A stretch of DNA of 64,000 nucleotides from NCBI RefSeq assembly GCF_018141445.1, contig NZ_CP058649.1, positions 5,041,001 through 5,105,000 on the forward strand. Reading direction: 5' to 3'. This stretch comes from Vallitalea pronyensis. GTDB taxonomy: Bacteria > Bacillota > Clostridia > Lachnospirales > Vallitaleaceae. Below the pieces are notes generated by a model. That model searched no databases. It was not told where the DNA came from and saw only the letters and a list, made by a program, of their open reading frames with translations. Numbering within the stretch: position 1 is the stretch's first letter; each line of letters opens with the position of its first letter. The position numbers and the translations under genes are program-made. This document shows, piece after piece, positions 18,758-28,437 of the stretch.

Positions 18758-19990
18758 CTACCATTTTCTTCTCATAATATAGAAAATAGCCAGTAGGTAT
18801 AATAACCCAGCTATAGCAAATAATACTTGAAATATATCCAGAGACCATAGAGTCCATTCTTGATTAATACCTCGAATAATCATGGTACTGATGTTGGTAC
18901 TTACAAATGAAAACACAGCCATGATAGCTGCATTGACAGCCAAATAGGATAATCGATACGCATGGTCTGTTAATTGTAGATTAACATTAAATTTAGCAAT
19001 ATTTAACCCTATCATAAATATACCATTTAAAAAGATAAAAATAAAGTAAATCACGTGGGTTTCTAAGGCTATGAATAGCCATAAAAAGTGAGATACAGCA
19101 AATAATAGACCCGTGTAGCCCATGATCTTCTTCCATCCATAATGGTCCACACCTGCTCCCCAAAGCTTAGCAAGTAACAGCTTGACGATAGCTGTAATGC
19201 TTGAAACAAGAGCAATGTAACTATAGGATAACCGTAGATGTGAAATGGCATAGACATTGAAAAAAGGTCTTGCAAAACTCCATGCAAACATCCATAAAAG
19301 TGAAAATATCATGAAACGACGATACTTCTTATCCTTTAAAGGCATGACCAATAACTTATTCAGAGGTCTATTACTCTTTGTTTCTAAAGGGTGGTCATGA
19401 AGCTTGGTAATAATCCATAATTCGCCTAATGCAAAGACTATACTAACGCAAAAAATAATCATAAATAAGCCAGACGTATGTACATAATGATCAAGAATTT
19501 TACCCAGTATAATTGGTAGTAATATACCAATGGCATTTGCTATAAGGTTACGGGTTGCATAATATCTTCCCTTTCTCTCTAATGGAATAATCTGATCATT
19601 CCATGCAAGAAATGTCCCACCCATAAATGCGGTAAAGGATAGAGAACTGAATATAATAAATAGGAGAATAACATATCGATAACTCTGAAACCAAGGTAGT
19701 AACATCATGAAATAAAAGATAACAAATCGTAGGGACCTGGCTACTAAAGTCATACGTTTAGGACTTTTAAATTTTTCATAGAACATGGGTGAAAATAGTT
19801 GAAGCACATTGGTCAGTGCAATAAAACCTACCACATACCCAATCTGATAGTCCATTAAACCTAGAAAAAGCATGTAACTGGTTAAAAACAATCCTCCTGG
19901 ATTAGCAAAAAATTCAAACATACTTCGCATGGTAATACTCAATAAAAATGTATCCTTCTGCTGTAATTTCTTTGTGTTTAATTTTATCAA
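18758..19990 (-). CDS. Major facilitator superfamily transporter
   Basis: A 410-residue protein with about 12 hydrophobic segments and MFS-like loops between helices (FYEKFKSPKRMTLVAR after helix 2; AKLWGAGVDHYGWKKIMG in the second half). It begins with a TTG at 19990 preceded by GGAAG about 11 bases upstream; no better start is evident. It lies upstream of the IclR gene on the same strand, so the pair may form a regulated sugar or uronate uptake unit, or an efflux system. The substrate cannot be read from sequence. Confidence 0.8.
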   Translation of the reverse strand: MIKLNTKKLQQKDTFLLSITMRSMFEFFANPGGLFLTSYMLFLGLMDYQIGYVVGFIALTNVLQLFSPMFYEKFKSPKRMTLVARSLRFVIFYFMMLLPWFQSYRYVILLFIIFSSLSFTAFMGGTFLAWNDQIIPLERKGRYYATRNLIANAIGILLPIILGKILDHYVHTSGLFMIIFCVSIVFALGELWIITKLHDHPLETKSNRPLNKLLVMPLKDKKYRRFMIFSLLWMFAWSFARPFFNVYAISHLRLSYSYIALVSSITAIVKLLLAKLWGAGVDHYGWKKIMGYTGLLFAVSHFLWLFIALETHVIYFIFIFLNGIFMIGLNIAKFNVNLQLTDHAYRLSYLAVNAAIMAVFSFVSTNISTMIIRGINQEWTLWSLDIFQVLFAIAGLLYLLAIFYIMRRKW

Positions 19991-20130
19991 AAGACATTCA
20001 CTTCCATATATGATATTTATACTTTCATATATTATAACACATTATAGCATCAATAACATCCCCATTACGTTTCTTTTCATGATCGTTATAACATTTTATT
20101 TGGTAACAGCTCCTAGAAATAGTGTATCCT

Positions 20131-20158
20131 AAAAAACGCCTCCTATTTGATGGAGGCG
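20131..20158 (-). terminator. Intrinsic terminator overlapping the lacI-type stop codon
   Basis: On the minus strand CGCCTCC pairs with GGAGGCG (20152-20158 against 20137-20143) and is followed by TTTTTT. The regulator's TAG stop sits at the loop-proximal end, so the last codons form half of the stem. Confidence 0.85.
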
Positions 20159-21156
20159 CAAGAATTTCTTTTGATCATATGTGTACTAATTATCTTTTGG
20201 ATAGGTGGTAGCTTTTTATCACTAATTGCTTTCAATAAAATATCACAACAAGCTTTTCCAATTTCTTTATAATCTTGTGCCACTGTTGTTAAGGCTGGCG
20301 TAATCCAATCCAATAATTTGACATTATCAAAACCTATAATAGAAAGGTCTTCTGGCACTCTAATGTGCCGCTCATAACACGCTTGAATAGCTCCAAGAGC
20401 CATAATGTCACCTGATACAAAAACAGCCGTAGGCGGCGTCTCTAAGGCTAATAATTCCACCATGGCTTTTTTACCATATTTAAAATCAAAATACCCGCCA
20501 CAGACAAGGTATTCGTCCAATACCTTTATGTGATGCTGGTTTAATACATCCATATAGCCTCTTTTTCGCTCTGCACCAGCAAATGTTAATGTATTACCAT
20601 AGATATGAGCAATCTTACGATGGCCTTTGTCTATTAAATAGTTAACGGCTTCTAAAGCTCCTTCATAATGATTGGAAATAACCGAGTGGGTATCCCCATC
20701 TGGTATATCAAAAAGTACCGTGGGTATGTCGCTATGAATTAACGCTTGAATGCCCTCATCATCTGTATTGGTGCATAAAATAAACACCCCGTCCACATTT
20801 CTTTGTTTGCAGTGATCAAGATAGCTTCCAATAAGGCTATTACCAATCTGATTGGATATTAATATCATACTATAGCCACGTTCTTCCACAACTTCTCTAA
20901 AAGCTTGTACTACACCTGCAAAGAAAGGATGGGTTAAGCCAAGTCCCAAAATTTCATCCAGCATCACCCCAATTGTGAACGACCTTTTCATGACCAACCC
21001 TCTAGCTTGGGCATTAGGTATATAACCCAGCTCATCTGCTTTAGCAAGAATCGTATTACGTGCTTTTTCACTGATATCTGTATAATTATTGAAGGCTTTA
21101 GAAACGGTTGTAACCGAATAACCCGTTGCTTTAGCAATATCACCAATCTTAATCAT
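20143..21156 (-). CDS. LacI-family transcriptional regulator
   Basis: About 337 residues. The N-terminal helix-turn-helix MIKIGDIAKATGYSVTTVSKAF and hinge (ARGLVMKRSFTIGVMLDEI) are followed by a periplasmic-binding-protein-like sensor domain. The C-terminal PEDLSIIGFDNVKLLDWITPALTTVAQD is typical of the family. GAGG lies 6 bases before the ATG at 21156. It sits 121 bp downstream of the GH94-like gene on the same strand. Two LacI-type operators flank the transcription start of that operon, so it is the probable repressor, relieved by an oligosaccharide or its product. Confidence 0.9.
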   Translation of the reverse strand: MIKIGDIAKATGYSVTTVSKAFNNYTDISEKARNTILAKADELGYIPNAQARGLVMKRSFTIGVMLDEILGLGLTHPFFAGVVQAFREVVEERGYSMILISNQIGNSLIGSYLDHCKQRNVDGVFILCTNTDDEGIQALIHSDIPTVLFDIPDGDTHSVISNHYEGALEAVNYLIDKGHRKIAHIYGNTLTFAGAERKRGYMDVLNQHHIKVLDEYLVCGGYFDFKYGKKAMVELLALETPPTAVFVSGDIMALGAIQACYERHIRVPEDLSIIGFDNVKLLDWITPALTTVAQDYKEIGKACCDILLKAISDKKLPPIQKIISTHMIKRNSCASIK

Positions 21157-21277
21157 CATTAACCTCAACTTATCTGTATGTTCTTTTTAACAGTTATCCC
21201 TTTTATGTTAAATCTTCTATTCTCGTTTGTCAATCCATGTATTACCATCTTTCCAATGATTATCTCTGTACAAACCT

Positions 21278-24200
21278 CTATTCGAATGTAATGGTTATAC
21301 CTTTTATTTTCTTATCTCGGAGCGCTTTTGCCATGTCCTCTTCTAAGTATGCTTTATGATATCTTTTACCATCAATGATGATCTCAGTGATGGTAGCTTT
21401 GGCGTCTCCAAAAGTATCTTTCTTCTTTCTATTAATATAGGTAACATCTGTAGTACTAAATAACCGAAATGTAATTTTACCCTCATGGTCAAAGAGACTT
21501 CCTTTTAAAACAGGTGCAAATGTAAAGATCAAGTGACCCTTCTTCATAGAAAATCCTTTTTCTCCAACAAACATATACAGCCACATACTCAACACTTCTG
21601 CTGTAGAGCCACTTAACCTTGCAAAGAATCCTTGCCCGATAATCTGCTCATCTGGATTAACACTGCTTACAATGAATGACGAGTTCTCTGTGGTTGGTCT
21701 ACCATAGATGATTGGGTCCATAAATGGCACGAGATTTGTGGTCATATCTTCATAAAAATGATCATATAACTTTGCTTTAAGGACACTTAATAAGTACTTA
21801 TACGTCATATGTAAGAAGATGGATTCCCTTTCAAGCCAGCCAGGTGTAAATGCTCGAATACGCCCTATTTCCATGGTTTCATTTTCTAGACTTTCAGATG
21901 TTTTATACATCCTTAATGCTTGATCATAGATATCTGTCAACCTCATTTTTTTATATAATACACCTGCGGCTTTTGGATCCAATGTCTTCAAATATCTGGC
22001 TGGTGCTTCTAAAAATAGAGGTAACGCTCTTGCATTAAACTTTAAGGGTTTGGCAGCTTGTAATCCAAAGTTTGTTTGGCTGTTTAACAGGTCATATTCC
22101 AAGACTTCCATAATAAAGTAACTTGGCAATATGCCCTCCCCAACAGTTAAGGCTTTTTGTATGCCCTGCTCAAGTTTTATTTCCATTGCATTAAGTATAT
22201 GAATGATTTCTTTTAGTTCAACATCACATTCTTGAGAAGAAAGTTGATACCTGGTTTTATAACGATAGTCTTCTTTAATGCCATTACATTGATCCCAAAA
22301 GGTTAAAGCATCTTGAATGTCCATGATATTCCCTATCTGTTTAGCTAACTCATAGATATCCTCTAGCACAAGGATATGGCTCATGTTTATACCTATTGCC
22401 ATCAGCTCTTCTTTTAAAAAAGTAATGGACCGCTTTAATTCAACGGTTTCACTCATGCCTGAGCCAAAAAGTCCAGGTAACCCATTCAGGGCATCATTCC
22501 ATCCAGGTTTATCCCCTTCCATCTCTATGCCCATGCCAAAAGGGTCGAGATTCATAAACTTCGTTAAACATAACACGAGCATTTTATTAAATAGATTGGT
22601 TTGAACTTTTTTTCCATGACCATCAACTAACCATTCATATGGGTATTTTTTCTTTTTAGCGATACCCTTATATTGCCGAACTTTATGGTCATCAGTAAGT
22701 CCATATTTTTTATGTCGGGGTAAGACATAATAGGGGGCATTATAAAAACCATAATCTTTTCTCTCCAGCAATAATGCTTCCATTTTATCAGGATACATAT
22801 ATTTAAAACTGTCTACTAAATCTTGATTATAGGTAAAATGATCACTCCAAAAGCCTTCAGCAAAATCAACATCGATTTCTTGGGAAGCATGGGATAGAAC
22901 AAGTTCTAAAACAGGTCGGATATGCGCATCTTTCCTAAGATGTGATTGGATAACATGGGCTAGACTACCTGGGGTAAATGGCTGTTCAATCATATCAGAA
23001 ATGGCATCCATAAGACCTTGGTTTATCAAGACATCTTGCTTTTCAAGAGCATCCACCCAAGCCCCTTTACCCTTTCTGTCCATGATGAATTTTGTTCCTT
23101 TAATGCTTAGTGGGTTATAGCCATCAGCTTGTATTAAGCTATAAAATAGCCAAATATTGAAATCAAACACTTCCGGTTCAAACACTAAATCATTTCTTCT
23201 GTTTTGATTCATATCCCTAAAATTACCATTCCCTTGAGAATAATAGGATGGTTCTATGGAAAAGAAATTATAATCCCTTTCTTGGTCACCATGCTTTCTT
23301 GAAAAAACATGATAAACATGTTTATTTTCTTTTCCTTGAAATAATAAAGGCTTTCCACCTCGCATGACATTATCCAGATAGCTTTGTCGCATATATTGAT
23401 CAAATACTTTATTGCCCGTCGTCATCTGAATAGAACTGCATAGCTGATTAATTTCCTTCTTAGCTGCTTTCAATTGGAACGTTACCAAGTTTCTTAAATC
23501 CATTGTTTTTCCAAATTGATCCACTTCTTCGTAAGTATGACAGAATCCAAAAACACTGTCCATATACGCTGTTTTGTTCGGTTGAAGGTGAAGTTGTTTT
23601 AATTGAAATGCTGATGGTACTTTGTTGGCATACACTTGTTTTTTACAGGTTAAGTCCAAATAATCCCTCTGAATAAAACCAACAGGCTGTTGCAAATCTG
23701 TTCGATAACCAAATACAATATCTGGGTCATAGATGGTATACACTGAATCATCATGGATACTTTCATTGATATAAAAATAGCCTTCTCGAATGTCTTTTAC
23801 AACGGATTCATCTTTGGAGCTGGAACGAAATTTATAATAGGGTATCTTCTGGTCTGTTTGACTAACCTCCATAAAGCTTCGCATTAAGTTACTCATTTCC
23901 TTATAAACACTGTTTTCAACACCATAAGGTAAAAGAGCTGGCATCCCATCAATCATTTCAATATGTTTTTCTTCATCCCCTAGGTTGTGAAGTTCAACCC
24001 TTCTTACAAGTCCCCCAAAAGGAAGATTAACAAGTGTTGAATACGTGACTTTAATAACTAAAGATTCTCCAAGTATATTCTCTTGTATAAAAAAGCCGTC
24101 TTTCTCGATACCCATGCTTCTATTGGATGCATCACTTGTCTGATTAAAAGGTTCAAGAACACGGGTTTCATGTTTATCCAATATTTTTATGAATGTACGA

Positions 24201-24436
24201 AAGCCATAAGTACTTACATATTGGTAGGCACTATTAGCTGGAAAAAACTCCATGATTGGGTGATTTTTATCTTCAATACCAAAACTGCTAATACCTTGCC
24301 CTCTATTCACGTAAAATGCCCATATGGGTATGCCCTTTTCACCAGCAATACCTGGTAAAAAACTGCTGAAAGGTTTTGCCTTGTGATAATTATGAATGAT
24401 AAATCGTTCTTTGTTGTCAAAATAGTATGGTTCCAT
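21278..24436 (-). CDS. GH94-like glycoside phosphorylase
   Basis: About 1052 residues. The N-terminal beta-sandwich has GIPIWAFYVNRGQGISSFG and a PFGGLVRRVELHN segment. A long (alpha/alpha)6 region follows with KPGWNDALNGLPGLFGSG, in which Asp648 matches the GH94 catalytic acid position, and the end is beta-rich. Length and motifs resemble the large Listeria lin1839-type 1,2-beta-oligoglucan phosphorylases (about 1086 aa) more than classic cellobiose phosphorylases (about 800 aa). Such enzymes split glucosides with phosphate to give alpha-glucose-1-phosphate. The ATG at 24436 has AAAGGAG 6 bases upstream; earlier in-frame ATGs lack this. It is downstream of a matching sugar importer. The beta-1,2 specificity is inference. 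Confidence 0.75.
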   Translation of the reverse strand: MEPYYFDNKERFIIHNYHKAKPFSSFLPGIAGEKGIPIWAFYVNRGQGISSFGIEDKNHPIMEFFPANSAYQYVSTYGFRTFIKILDKHETRVLEPFNQTSDASNRSMGIEKDGFFIQENILGESLVIKVTYSTLVNLPFGGLVRRVELHNLGDEEKHIEMIDGMPALLPYGVENSVYKEMSNLMRSFMEVSQTDQKIPYYKFRSSSKDESVVKDIREGYFYINESIHDDSVYTIYDPDIVFGYRTDLQQPVGFIQRDYLDLTCKKQVYANKVPSAFQLKQLHLQPNKTAYMDSVFGFCHTYEEVDQFGKTMDLRNLVTFQLKAAKKEINQLCSSIQMTTGNKVFDQYMRQSYLDNVMRGGKPLLFQGKENKHVYHVFSRKHGDQERDYNFFSIEPSYYSQGNGNFRDMNQNRRNDLVFEPEVFDFNIWLFYSLIQADGYNPLSIKGTKFIMDRKGKGAWVDALEKQDVLINQGLMDAISDMIEQPFTPGSLAHVIQSHLRKDAHIRPVLELVLSHASQEIDVDFAEGFWSDHFTYNQDLVDSFKYMYPDKMEALLLERKDYGFYNAPYYVLPRHKKYGLTDDHKVRQYKGIAKKKKYPYEWLVDGHGKKVQTNLFNKMLVLCLTKFMNLDPFGMGIEMEGDKPGWNDALNGLPGLFGSGMSETVELKRSITFLKEELMAIGINMSHILVLEDIYELAKQIGNIMDIQDALTFWDQCNGIKEDYRYKTRYQLSSQECDVELKEIIHILNAMEIKLEQGIQKALTVGEGILPSYFIMEVLEYDLLNSQTNFGLQAAKPLKFNARALPLFLEAPARYLKTLDPKAAGVLYKKMRLTDIYDQALRMYKTSESLENETMEIGRIRAFTPGWLERESIFLHMTYKYLLSVLKAKLYDHFYEDMTTNLVPFMDPIIYGRPTTENSSFIVSSVNPDEQIIGQGFFARLSGSTAEVLSMWLYMFVGEKGFSMKKGHLIFTFAPVLKGSLFDHEGKITFRLFSTTDVTYINRKKKDTFGDAKATITEIIIDGKRYHKAYLEEDMAKALRDKKIKGITITFE

Positions 24437-24506
24437 ATTGAGCTCCTTTATTAACTTATGATTCATTTTGGTTGCTACATCCATCTTGCCAATGTGTGTA
24501 GTCTTT

Positions 24507-24537
24507 ACAAAAGGGGCTGTAACAGCCCCTTTTTTTA
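24507..24537. terminator. Intercistronic terminator between binding protein and phosphorylase genes
   Basis: AAAGGGGCTG and CAGCCCCTTT flank a three-base TAA loop, with T runs on both strands. It lies between the stop of the binding-protein gene and the start of the GH94-like gene. It should reduce readthrough, making the phosphorylase less abundant than the binding protein. Confidence 0.85.
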
Positions 24538-24548
24538 TTATATGAGCA

Positions 24549-26237
24549 CTATTTTATACCAAGTTTTTCTTTATTGGTATCTACTTTCTCTTGTTGATAT
24601 GTTACAATTTCTTTAAAATTATTTTCATCTCTATAGGATAAAAACGCTTCAAGTTGTTTATCAAGTTCATCATCACTTTTAGCCATCAGTAATTGAGGTA
24701 ATACTTGCCCCCACTTATTATCTATCTTAAGATAATCAGCGCCAATATCTGAATCTGATGGTGGGTAAATATCATCAAATTGACCCATCCATGTGACATA
24801 AGGTGACGTCCATTCTTTAAACTGTTTTATTGGCTCTGTTAGTGGTGGGTTCCATTGACTTTGTATGGCTAAGTCCATGAACATCCAGAAGGTATTTTCT
24901 CCGCCATATTGTTGGTCAAATGCCGCTCTATCCGTGTTCATAAGTTCCAGTACTTCTGGTTTAAATGTATCCTTACCATCTACTGTATGATAATTACTTG
25001 GAGCACCTAAGTACGTATCATGCTGTCCTTCTTCACTCATTAAGTAACTCATGAATTGAATAGCACGTTCTGGATTTTTACAGTTTTTAGATATAAATGT
25101 GAGTGTCCAACCCGCAACACCTGTTGCCCCCAATGTTGGGTCATCACCTTTACTGTTTTTGGGCCCATGGATAGCGATGTATTGTTGTTCAGGGTTCTCA
25201 TCATATAAGGATTTAATCGGTGCTAAAGCATCTTGCCCTTGATATAACATACAAAAATAACGACCTTGAGCAATTTTTTCTTCCATTTGAATTCTTTTGT
25301 CAATAAAGACATCATCCATCAGTAAGCCTTCGCTATAAGCCTGTCTAAAGGTTTTTAGCCAGGTCACCATGTCTGGATCAAATGCTCTATCATGTTTTTC
25401 ATATACCTTACCATCTTTCTCTTTTGGAATGGCTAGGAAATTAGGAAGCATTTTATCAATGGATGCATTTCCAATATCCGTAAATTCTTGCAATCCAAAT
25501 GGAATAATGGGTTGATTATTAATGACTGGGAACATCTCTTTAACATCTCTCAAGGCTTGTAAGAATCCTTCAGGTGTACTCATATCAGGTGAACCAATCG
25601 CTTCATACATGTCTTTTCTAACCAAGAAGGTTTCATTGGAATAAATGGTATCGTATTTTTCATAGTCTGATGGTGTATAAGACGCATTGGGATAACCATA
25701 TGTGTGCCCATCTTCTTTTGCATACCAACCTAACTTAGCTGGATCTGCAACTTTAAAGAAGTAGGGATCATATGCTTCTGCTAATGTGTCAAGAGCGTGT
25801 ACTAAGCCACCTTCAATCATGGTATTGACTTGGGGTTCCCACCAACCAAGTGTTACAATATCAGGCAATGTATTAGAAGCAATCATGGCGTTAATTTTTT
25901 CAGCTTCATTACCTGCTGGTACAATAAATTCAATATCAACACCTGTTTTTTCAGTAATGTATTGACTGGTATCATCAACACCCCATTGATTTGGAAACCA
26001 TGAGAAGTTCAGGTACCATGTAAATTTTACGTCATCATCTGCATAATCTTTCCAGCCAATCCCTGTTGTTGAATCCTCTACAACTGCATCTGATGAGTCC
26101 TCTTTTTTGGCATCTGCAGTTGAGGTGCTTTGCTTTTCATTACTGTCTTCTTTTGATGAACATGCCGTAAATACTGATACAATCAGTACAGCGACACATA
26201 ACCATGTTAAAAATCTACTCAAATTTTTCTTTTTCAT
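24549..26237 (-). CDS. Sugar ABC transporter lipoprotein binding protein (YtcQ/LipO-like)
   Basis: A 562-residue lipoprotein with signal KKKNLSRFLTWLCVAVLIVS and the lipobox ending FTACSS (Cys about 26). An acidic, Ser-rich linker follows, then family 1 binding-protein segments: NAMIASNTLPDIVTLGWW, GWTLTFISKNCKNPERAIQF and a YLMSEEGQ motif. AGGGAGGG precedes the ATG. It belongs with the two permease genes upstream and should deliver an oligosaccharide to them. Its Trp- and Tyr-rich composition suits sugar binding. Confidence 0.88.
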   Translation of the reverse strand: MKKKNLSRFLTWLCVAVLIVSVFTACSSKEDSNEKQSTSTADAKKEDSSDAVVEDSTTGIGWKDYADDDVKFTWYLNFSWFPNQWGVDDTSQYITEKTGVDIEFIVPAGNEAEKINAMIASNTLPDIVTLGWWEPQVNTMIEGGLVHALDTLAEAYDPYFFKVADPAKLGWYAKEDGHTYGYPNASYTPSDYEKYDTIYSNETFLVRKDMYEAIGSPDMSTPEGFLQALRDVKEMFPVINNQPIIPFGLQEFTDIGNASIDKMLPNFLAIPKEKDGKVYEKHDRAFDPDMVTWLKTFRQAYSEGLLMDDVFIDKRIQMEEKIAQGRYFCMLYQGQDALAPIKSLYDENPEQQYIAIHGPKNSKGDDPTLGATGVAGWTLTFISKNCKNPERAIQFMSYLMSEEGQHDTYLGAPSNYHTVDGKDTFKPEVLELMNTDRAAFDQQYGGENTFWMFMDLAIQSQWNPPLTEPIKQFKEWTSPYVTWMGQFDDIYPPSDSDIGADYLKIDNKWGQVLPQLLMAKSDDELDKQLEAFLSYRDENNFKEIVTYQQEKVDTNKEKLGIK

Positions 26238-26278
26238 TGTTTACCCTCCCTAAATTGTTTAACTTATTTATTTTTAGC

Positions 26279-27175
26279 CTAACCTTTAACAGCGCCAAGC
26301 ATAACGCCTTTTACAAAATACTTCTGCAAAAATGGGTATACAAGCACAATGGGTAGTGTTGTCACTACCATGGTTGCATATTTGATGGAGTTGGACGTAA
26401 TATTACTCTTACTGACACCAACTGGACTGGATATGGCCATTCTTGAAGAACCTGCTTCAGCCACAATCTTGTAGAGATACGTTTGAATGGGTTGAAGACT
26501 GGTCTTATTGATATAAATCACACCAAAGAAGTAATCGTTCCAATGCCACACACCTGTAAATAAGGCAATTGTAGCTAACACAGGTTTTGATAGGGGTAAG
26601 ATGATTCTTAAGAAAATAACAAAATCATTAGCCCCATCGATTTTAGCTGATTCCTCTAAAGAATCAGGTATTTCTCTAAAGAAAGCCATGAATATGAGCA
26701 AGTTAAAAAAATTAAACATGGTTGGTATAATATAAACCAAGAAATTATCCAGCAGATTTAAGTTTTTTAATAGTAAGAAGAATGGAATAAGCCCACCGTT
26801 GAAAAACATGGTAATTGTACCCAACGTCATGTAGACTTTTCTTCCAAATAAATTCTTCTTTGAAAAAGCATAGGCTACCATTGCTGTAAAGAACACATTG
26901 GTCACTGTTCCTATAAATGTTCTTAAAACAGTTACTGAATAGGCTGTAATAATGCCACTATTTCGAAATACCGCTCTATAGTTATCTAATGTAAATACCC
27001 TTGGAAACCAGAATATGCCACCCTTCATGGCATCTCCACCATCATTAAAAGACAGAATAACCGTATACCATATAGGGTACAGTGTGACAAAACAAATGAT
27101 GAGCATGATTACTACATTCGTACGATCAAATAGCCTTTCTTTTTTACTTATACGAATGCTATTTGCATGTCTCAT
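26279..27175 (-). CDS. Sugar ABC transporter permease, YtcP/CarB type
   Basis: A 298-residue MalG-like permease with six hydrophobic segments, the EAA loop (SLEESAKIDGANDFVIFLRIILPLS across residues about 178-203) and the conserved C-terminal ending YFVKGVMLGAVKG. AGGAGG precedes the ATG, 11 bp after the first permease gene. No ATPase gene lies in this operon; such systems commonly borrow a shared MsmX-type ATPase encoded elsewhere. Confidence 0.9.
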   Translation of the reverse strand: MRHANSIRISKKERLFDRTNVVIMLIICFVTLYPIWYTVILSFNDGGDAMKGGIFWFPRVFTLDNYRAVFRNSGIITAYSVTVLRTFIGTVTNVFFTAMVAYAFSKKNLFGRKVYMTLGTITMFFNGGLIPFFLLLKNLNLLDNFLVYIIPTMFNFFNLLIFMAFFREIPDSLEESAKIDGANDFVIFLRIILPLSKPVLATIALFTGVWHWNDYFFGVIYINKTSLQPIQTYLYKIVAEAGSSRMAISSPVGVSKSNITSNSIKYATMVVTTLPIVLVYPFLQKYFVKGVMLGAVKG

Positions 27176-27186
27176 ATAACCACCTC

Positions 27187-28098
27187 CTAGTATAAACCAT
27201 GACCTGTTAGTTTTTTGGTTACTTTATTCGCTGTTAACAATAAGCATAATGCAACAATTGATTTAAATAATCCAATAGCCGTTGCATAAGAAAATCTTCC
27301 AGACTGAACCCCCATACGGTATACATATGTATCAATAACTTCTGCCATGGAGGCATTTAACGCATTTTTCAACACCAATATTTGTTCAAAGTTGGTATTC
27401 AGCAAATTGGCCACTGCAAGGACAAATAAAATGGAGATGGTTCCTTTAATACTCGGTAAAGTGATATGCCAGATCTTTTGAAACCTTGTGGCACCATCCA
27501 CAGTAGCAGCTTCATACATCTGTGGGTCAATACCACTGATTGCTGCAAGATAGATAATGGCACTCCACCCCAATTCCTTCCAAATATCTGAAAAGACAGT
27601 GATCAACCAGAAATATTTAGGTTTTGCTAAATAATTAATGGGGGTATGACTTGGGTTAATCATCGTCTGTAACTCATTAAATAGACCCACATCTGCTAAC
27701 CACGCCATGAGGATACCACCTAAGATAACCCATGAAAGAAAGTGTGGTAGATAGGATACCGTTTGAACAAATCTCTTAAGCTTTACTTGCCTAATTTCAT
27801 TTAACATAATGGCAAAAAGAATCGGTAAAGGAAACCCAATGATTAATTTCATGAAACTGATGGCAAGGGTGTTTCGCATGATAGGTATAAAATTTTCATC
27901 CGTAAAAACCTCTTTGAACCATGCCAACCCAACCCAATCCACTTCTGAGATTTTCTTAATGATGCTATAGTCTTTGAAGGCTATAATGATGCCATACATT
28001 GGCGCATAATTAAAAACAATGATCCATGCAATGCCTAAAAGAGCCATCATCTGGAGATACTTTTCTTTTCTCAGTCTTAAAAATAGTTTTGTCTTCAT
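27187..28098 (-). CDS. Sugar ABC transporter permease, LplB type
   Basis: A 303-residue MalF-like permease with six membrane helices. The N-terminal IVFNYAPMYGIIIAFKDY is characteristic of LplB, the EAA loop is at MYEAATVDGATRFQKIWHIT, and the C-terminus is short. AGAGG precedes the ATG. It is the first gene of the operon LplB-YtcP-binding protein-GH94 and is preceded by a 196-nt region carrying a promoter and two LacI-type operators. Confidence 0.9.
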   Translation of the reverse strand: MKTKLFLRLRKEKYLQMMALLGIAWIIVFNYAPMYGIIIAFKDYSIIKKISEVDWVGLAWFKEVFTDENFIPIMRNTLAISFMKLIIGFPLPILFAIMLNEIRQVKLKRFVQTVSYLPHFLSWVILGGILMAWLADVGLFNELQTMINPSHTPINYLAKPKYFWLITVFSDIWKELGWSAIIYLAAISGIDPQMYEAATVDGATRFQKIWHITLPSIKGTISILFVLAVANLLNTNFEQILVLKNALNASMAEVIDTYVYRMGVQSGRFSYATAIGLFKSIVALCLLLTANKVTKKLTGHGLY

Positions 28099-28129
28099 AG
28101 TAACCTCTTTTCACATGAGTTGTTGTGAT

Positions 28130-28147
28130 AACGAAATCGTTTTCGTT
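28130..28147. promoter_or_regulatory. LacI-family operator, downstream copy
   Basis: AACGAAATCGTTTTCGTT, an 18-bp palindrome centred on CG, lies 32 bp before the LplB-type start codon, within the transcribed leader. The CGAAATCGTTTTCG core is identical to the copy at 28272-28285. Candidate binder: the LacI-family protein at 20143-21156. Confidence 0.7.
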
Positions 28148-28270
28148 TTTTGTAAAAAAAATTTGTCTTTTTACTATTATATAAGTAATTATAAATTCTA
28201 AATTCTAAATTGTTTAGACATGCTCTAATGATTAATTTCGTTACATTTGTAACAACTATATAGGCATATA

Positions 28271-28286
28271 TCGAAATCGTTTTCGT
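28271..28286. promoter_or_regulatory. LacI-family operator at the transcription start
   Basis: TCGAAATCGTTTTCGT, with the same 14-bp core as 28132-28145. It begins 8 bp downstream of the -10 box, so bound repressor would cover the start site. The two cores are 140 bp apart, a distance that permits looping. Confidence 0.7.
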
Positions 28287-28293
28287 TGTCATT

Positions 28294-28322
28294 ATTATAA
28301 ACAATTGTATACGTATTGTCAA
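28294..28322 (-). promoter_or_regulatory. Consensus sigma-A promoter of the GH94/ABC operon
   Basis: On the minus strand TTGACA (28317-28322), a 17-bp spacer and TATAAT (28294-28299) match the consensus perfectly. The start site should be about 28287, leaving a leader of roughly 190 nt. A perfect promoter needs strong repression, which the two operators would provide. Confidence 0.85.
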
Positions 28323-28367
28323 TACTATTTTTAGTAAAATAGGATAATAATACTTTCCAAGAGTTTA

Positions 28368-28399
28368 AAAAACACACTGGTAGTTATCCAATGTGTTTT
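28368..28399 (-). terminator. Terminator after the dihydrofolate reductase gene
   Basis: On the minus strand AAAACACATTGG pairs with CCAGTGTGTTTTT around a 7-base loop, ending in a T run, about 39 bp after the dfrA-type stop. Confidence 0.8.
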
Positions 28400-28437
28400 A
28401 TCCATTTTAAATAAATGTTTCCATGCTCTATGAACTT

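Noticed and set aside
28098-28322. Small coding frame upstream of the LplB-type gene
   Set aside because: The open frame overlaps the promoter, both operators and the leader; composition is AT-rich non-coding.
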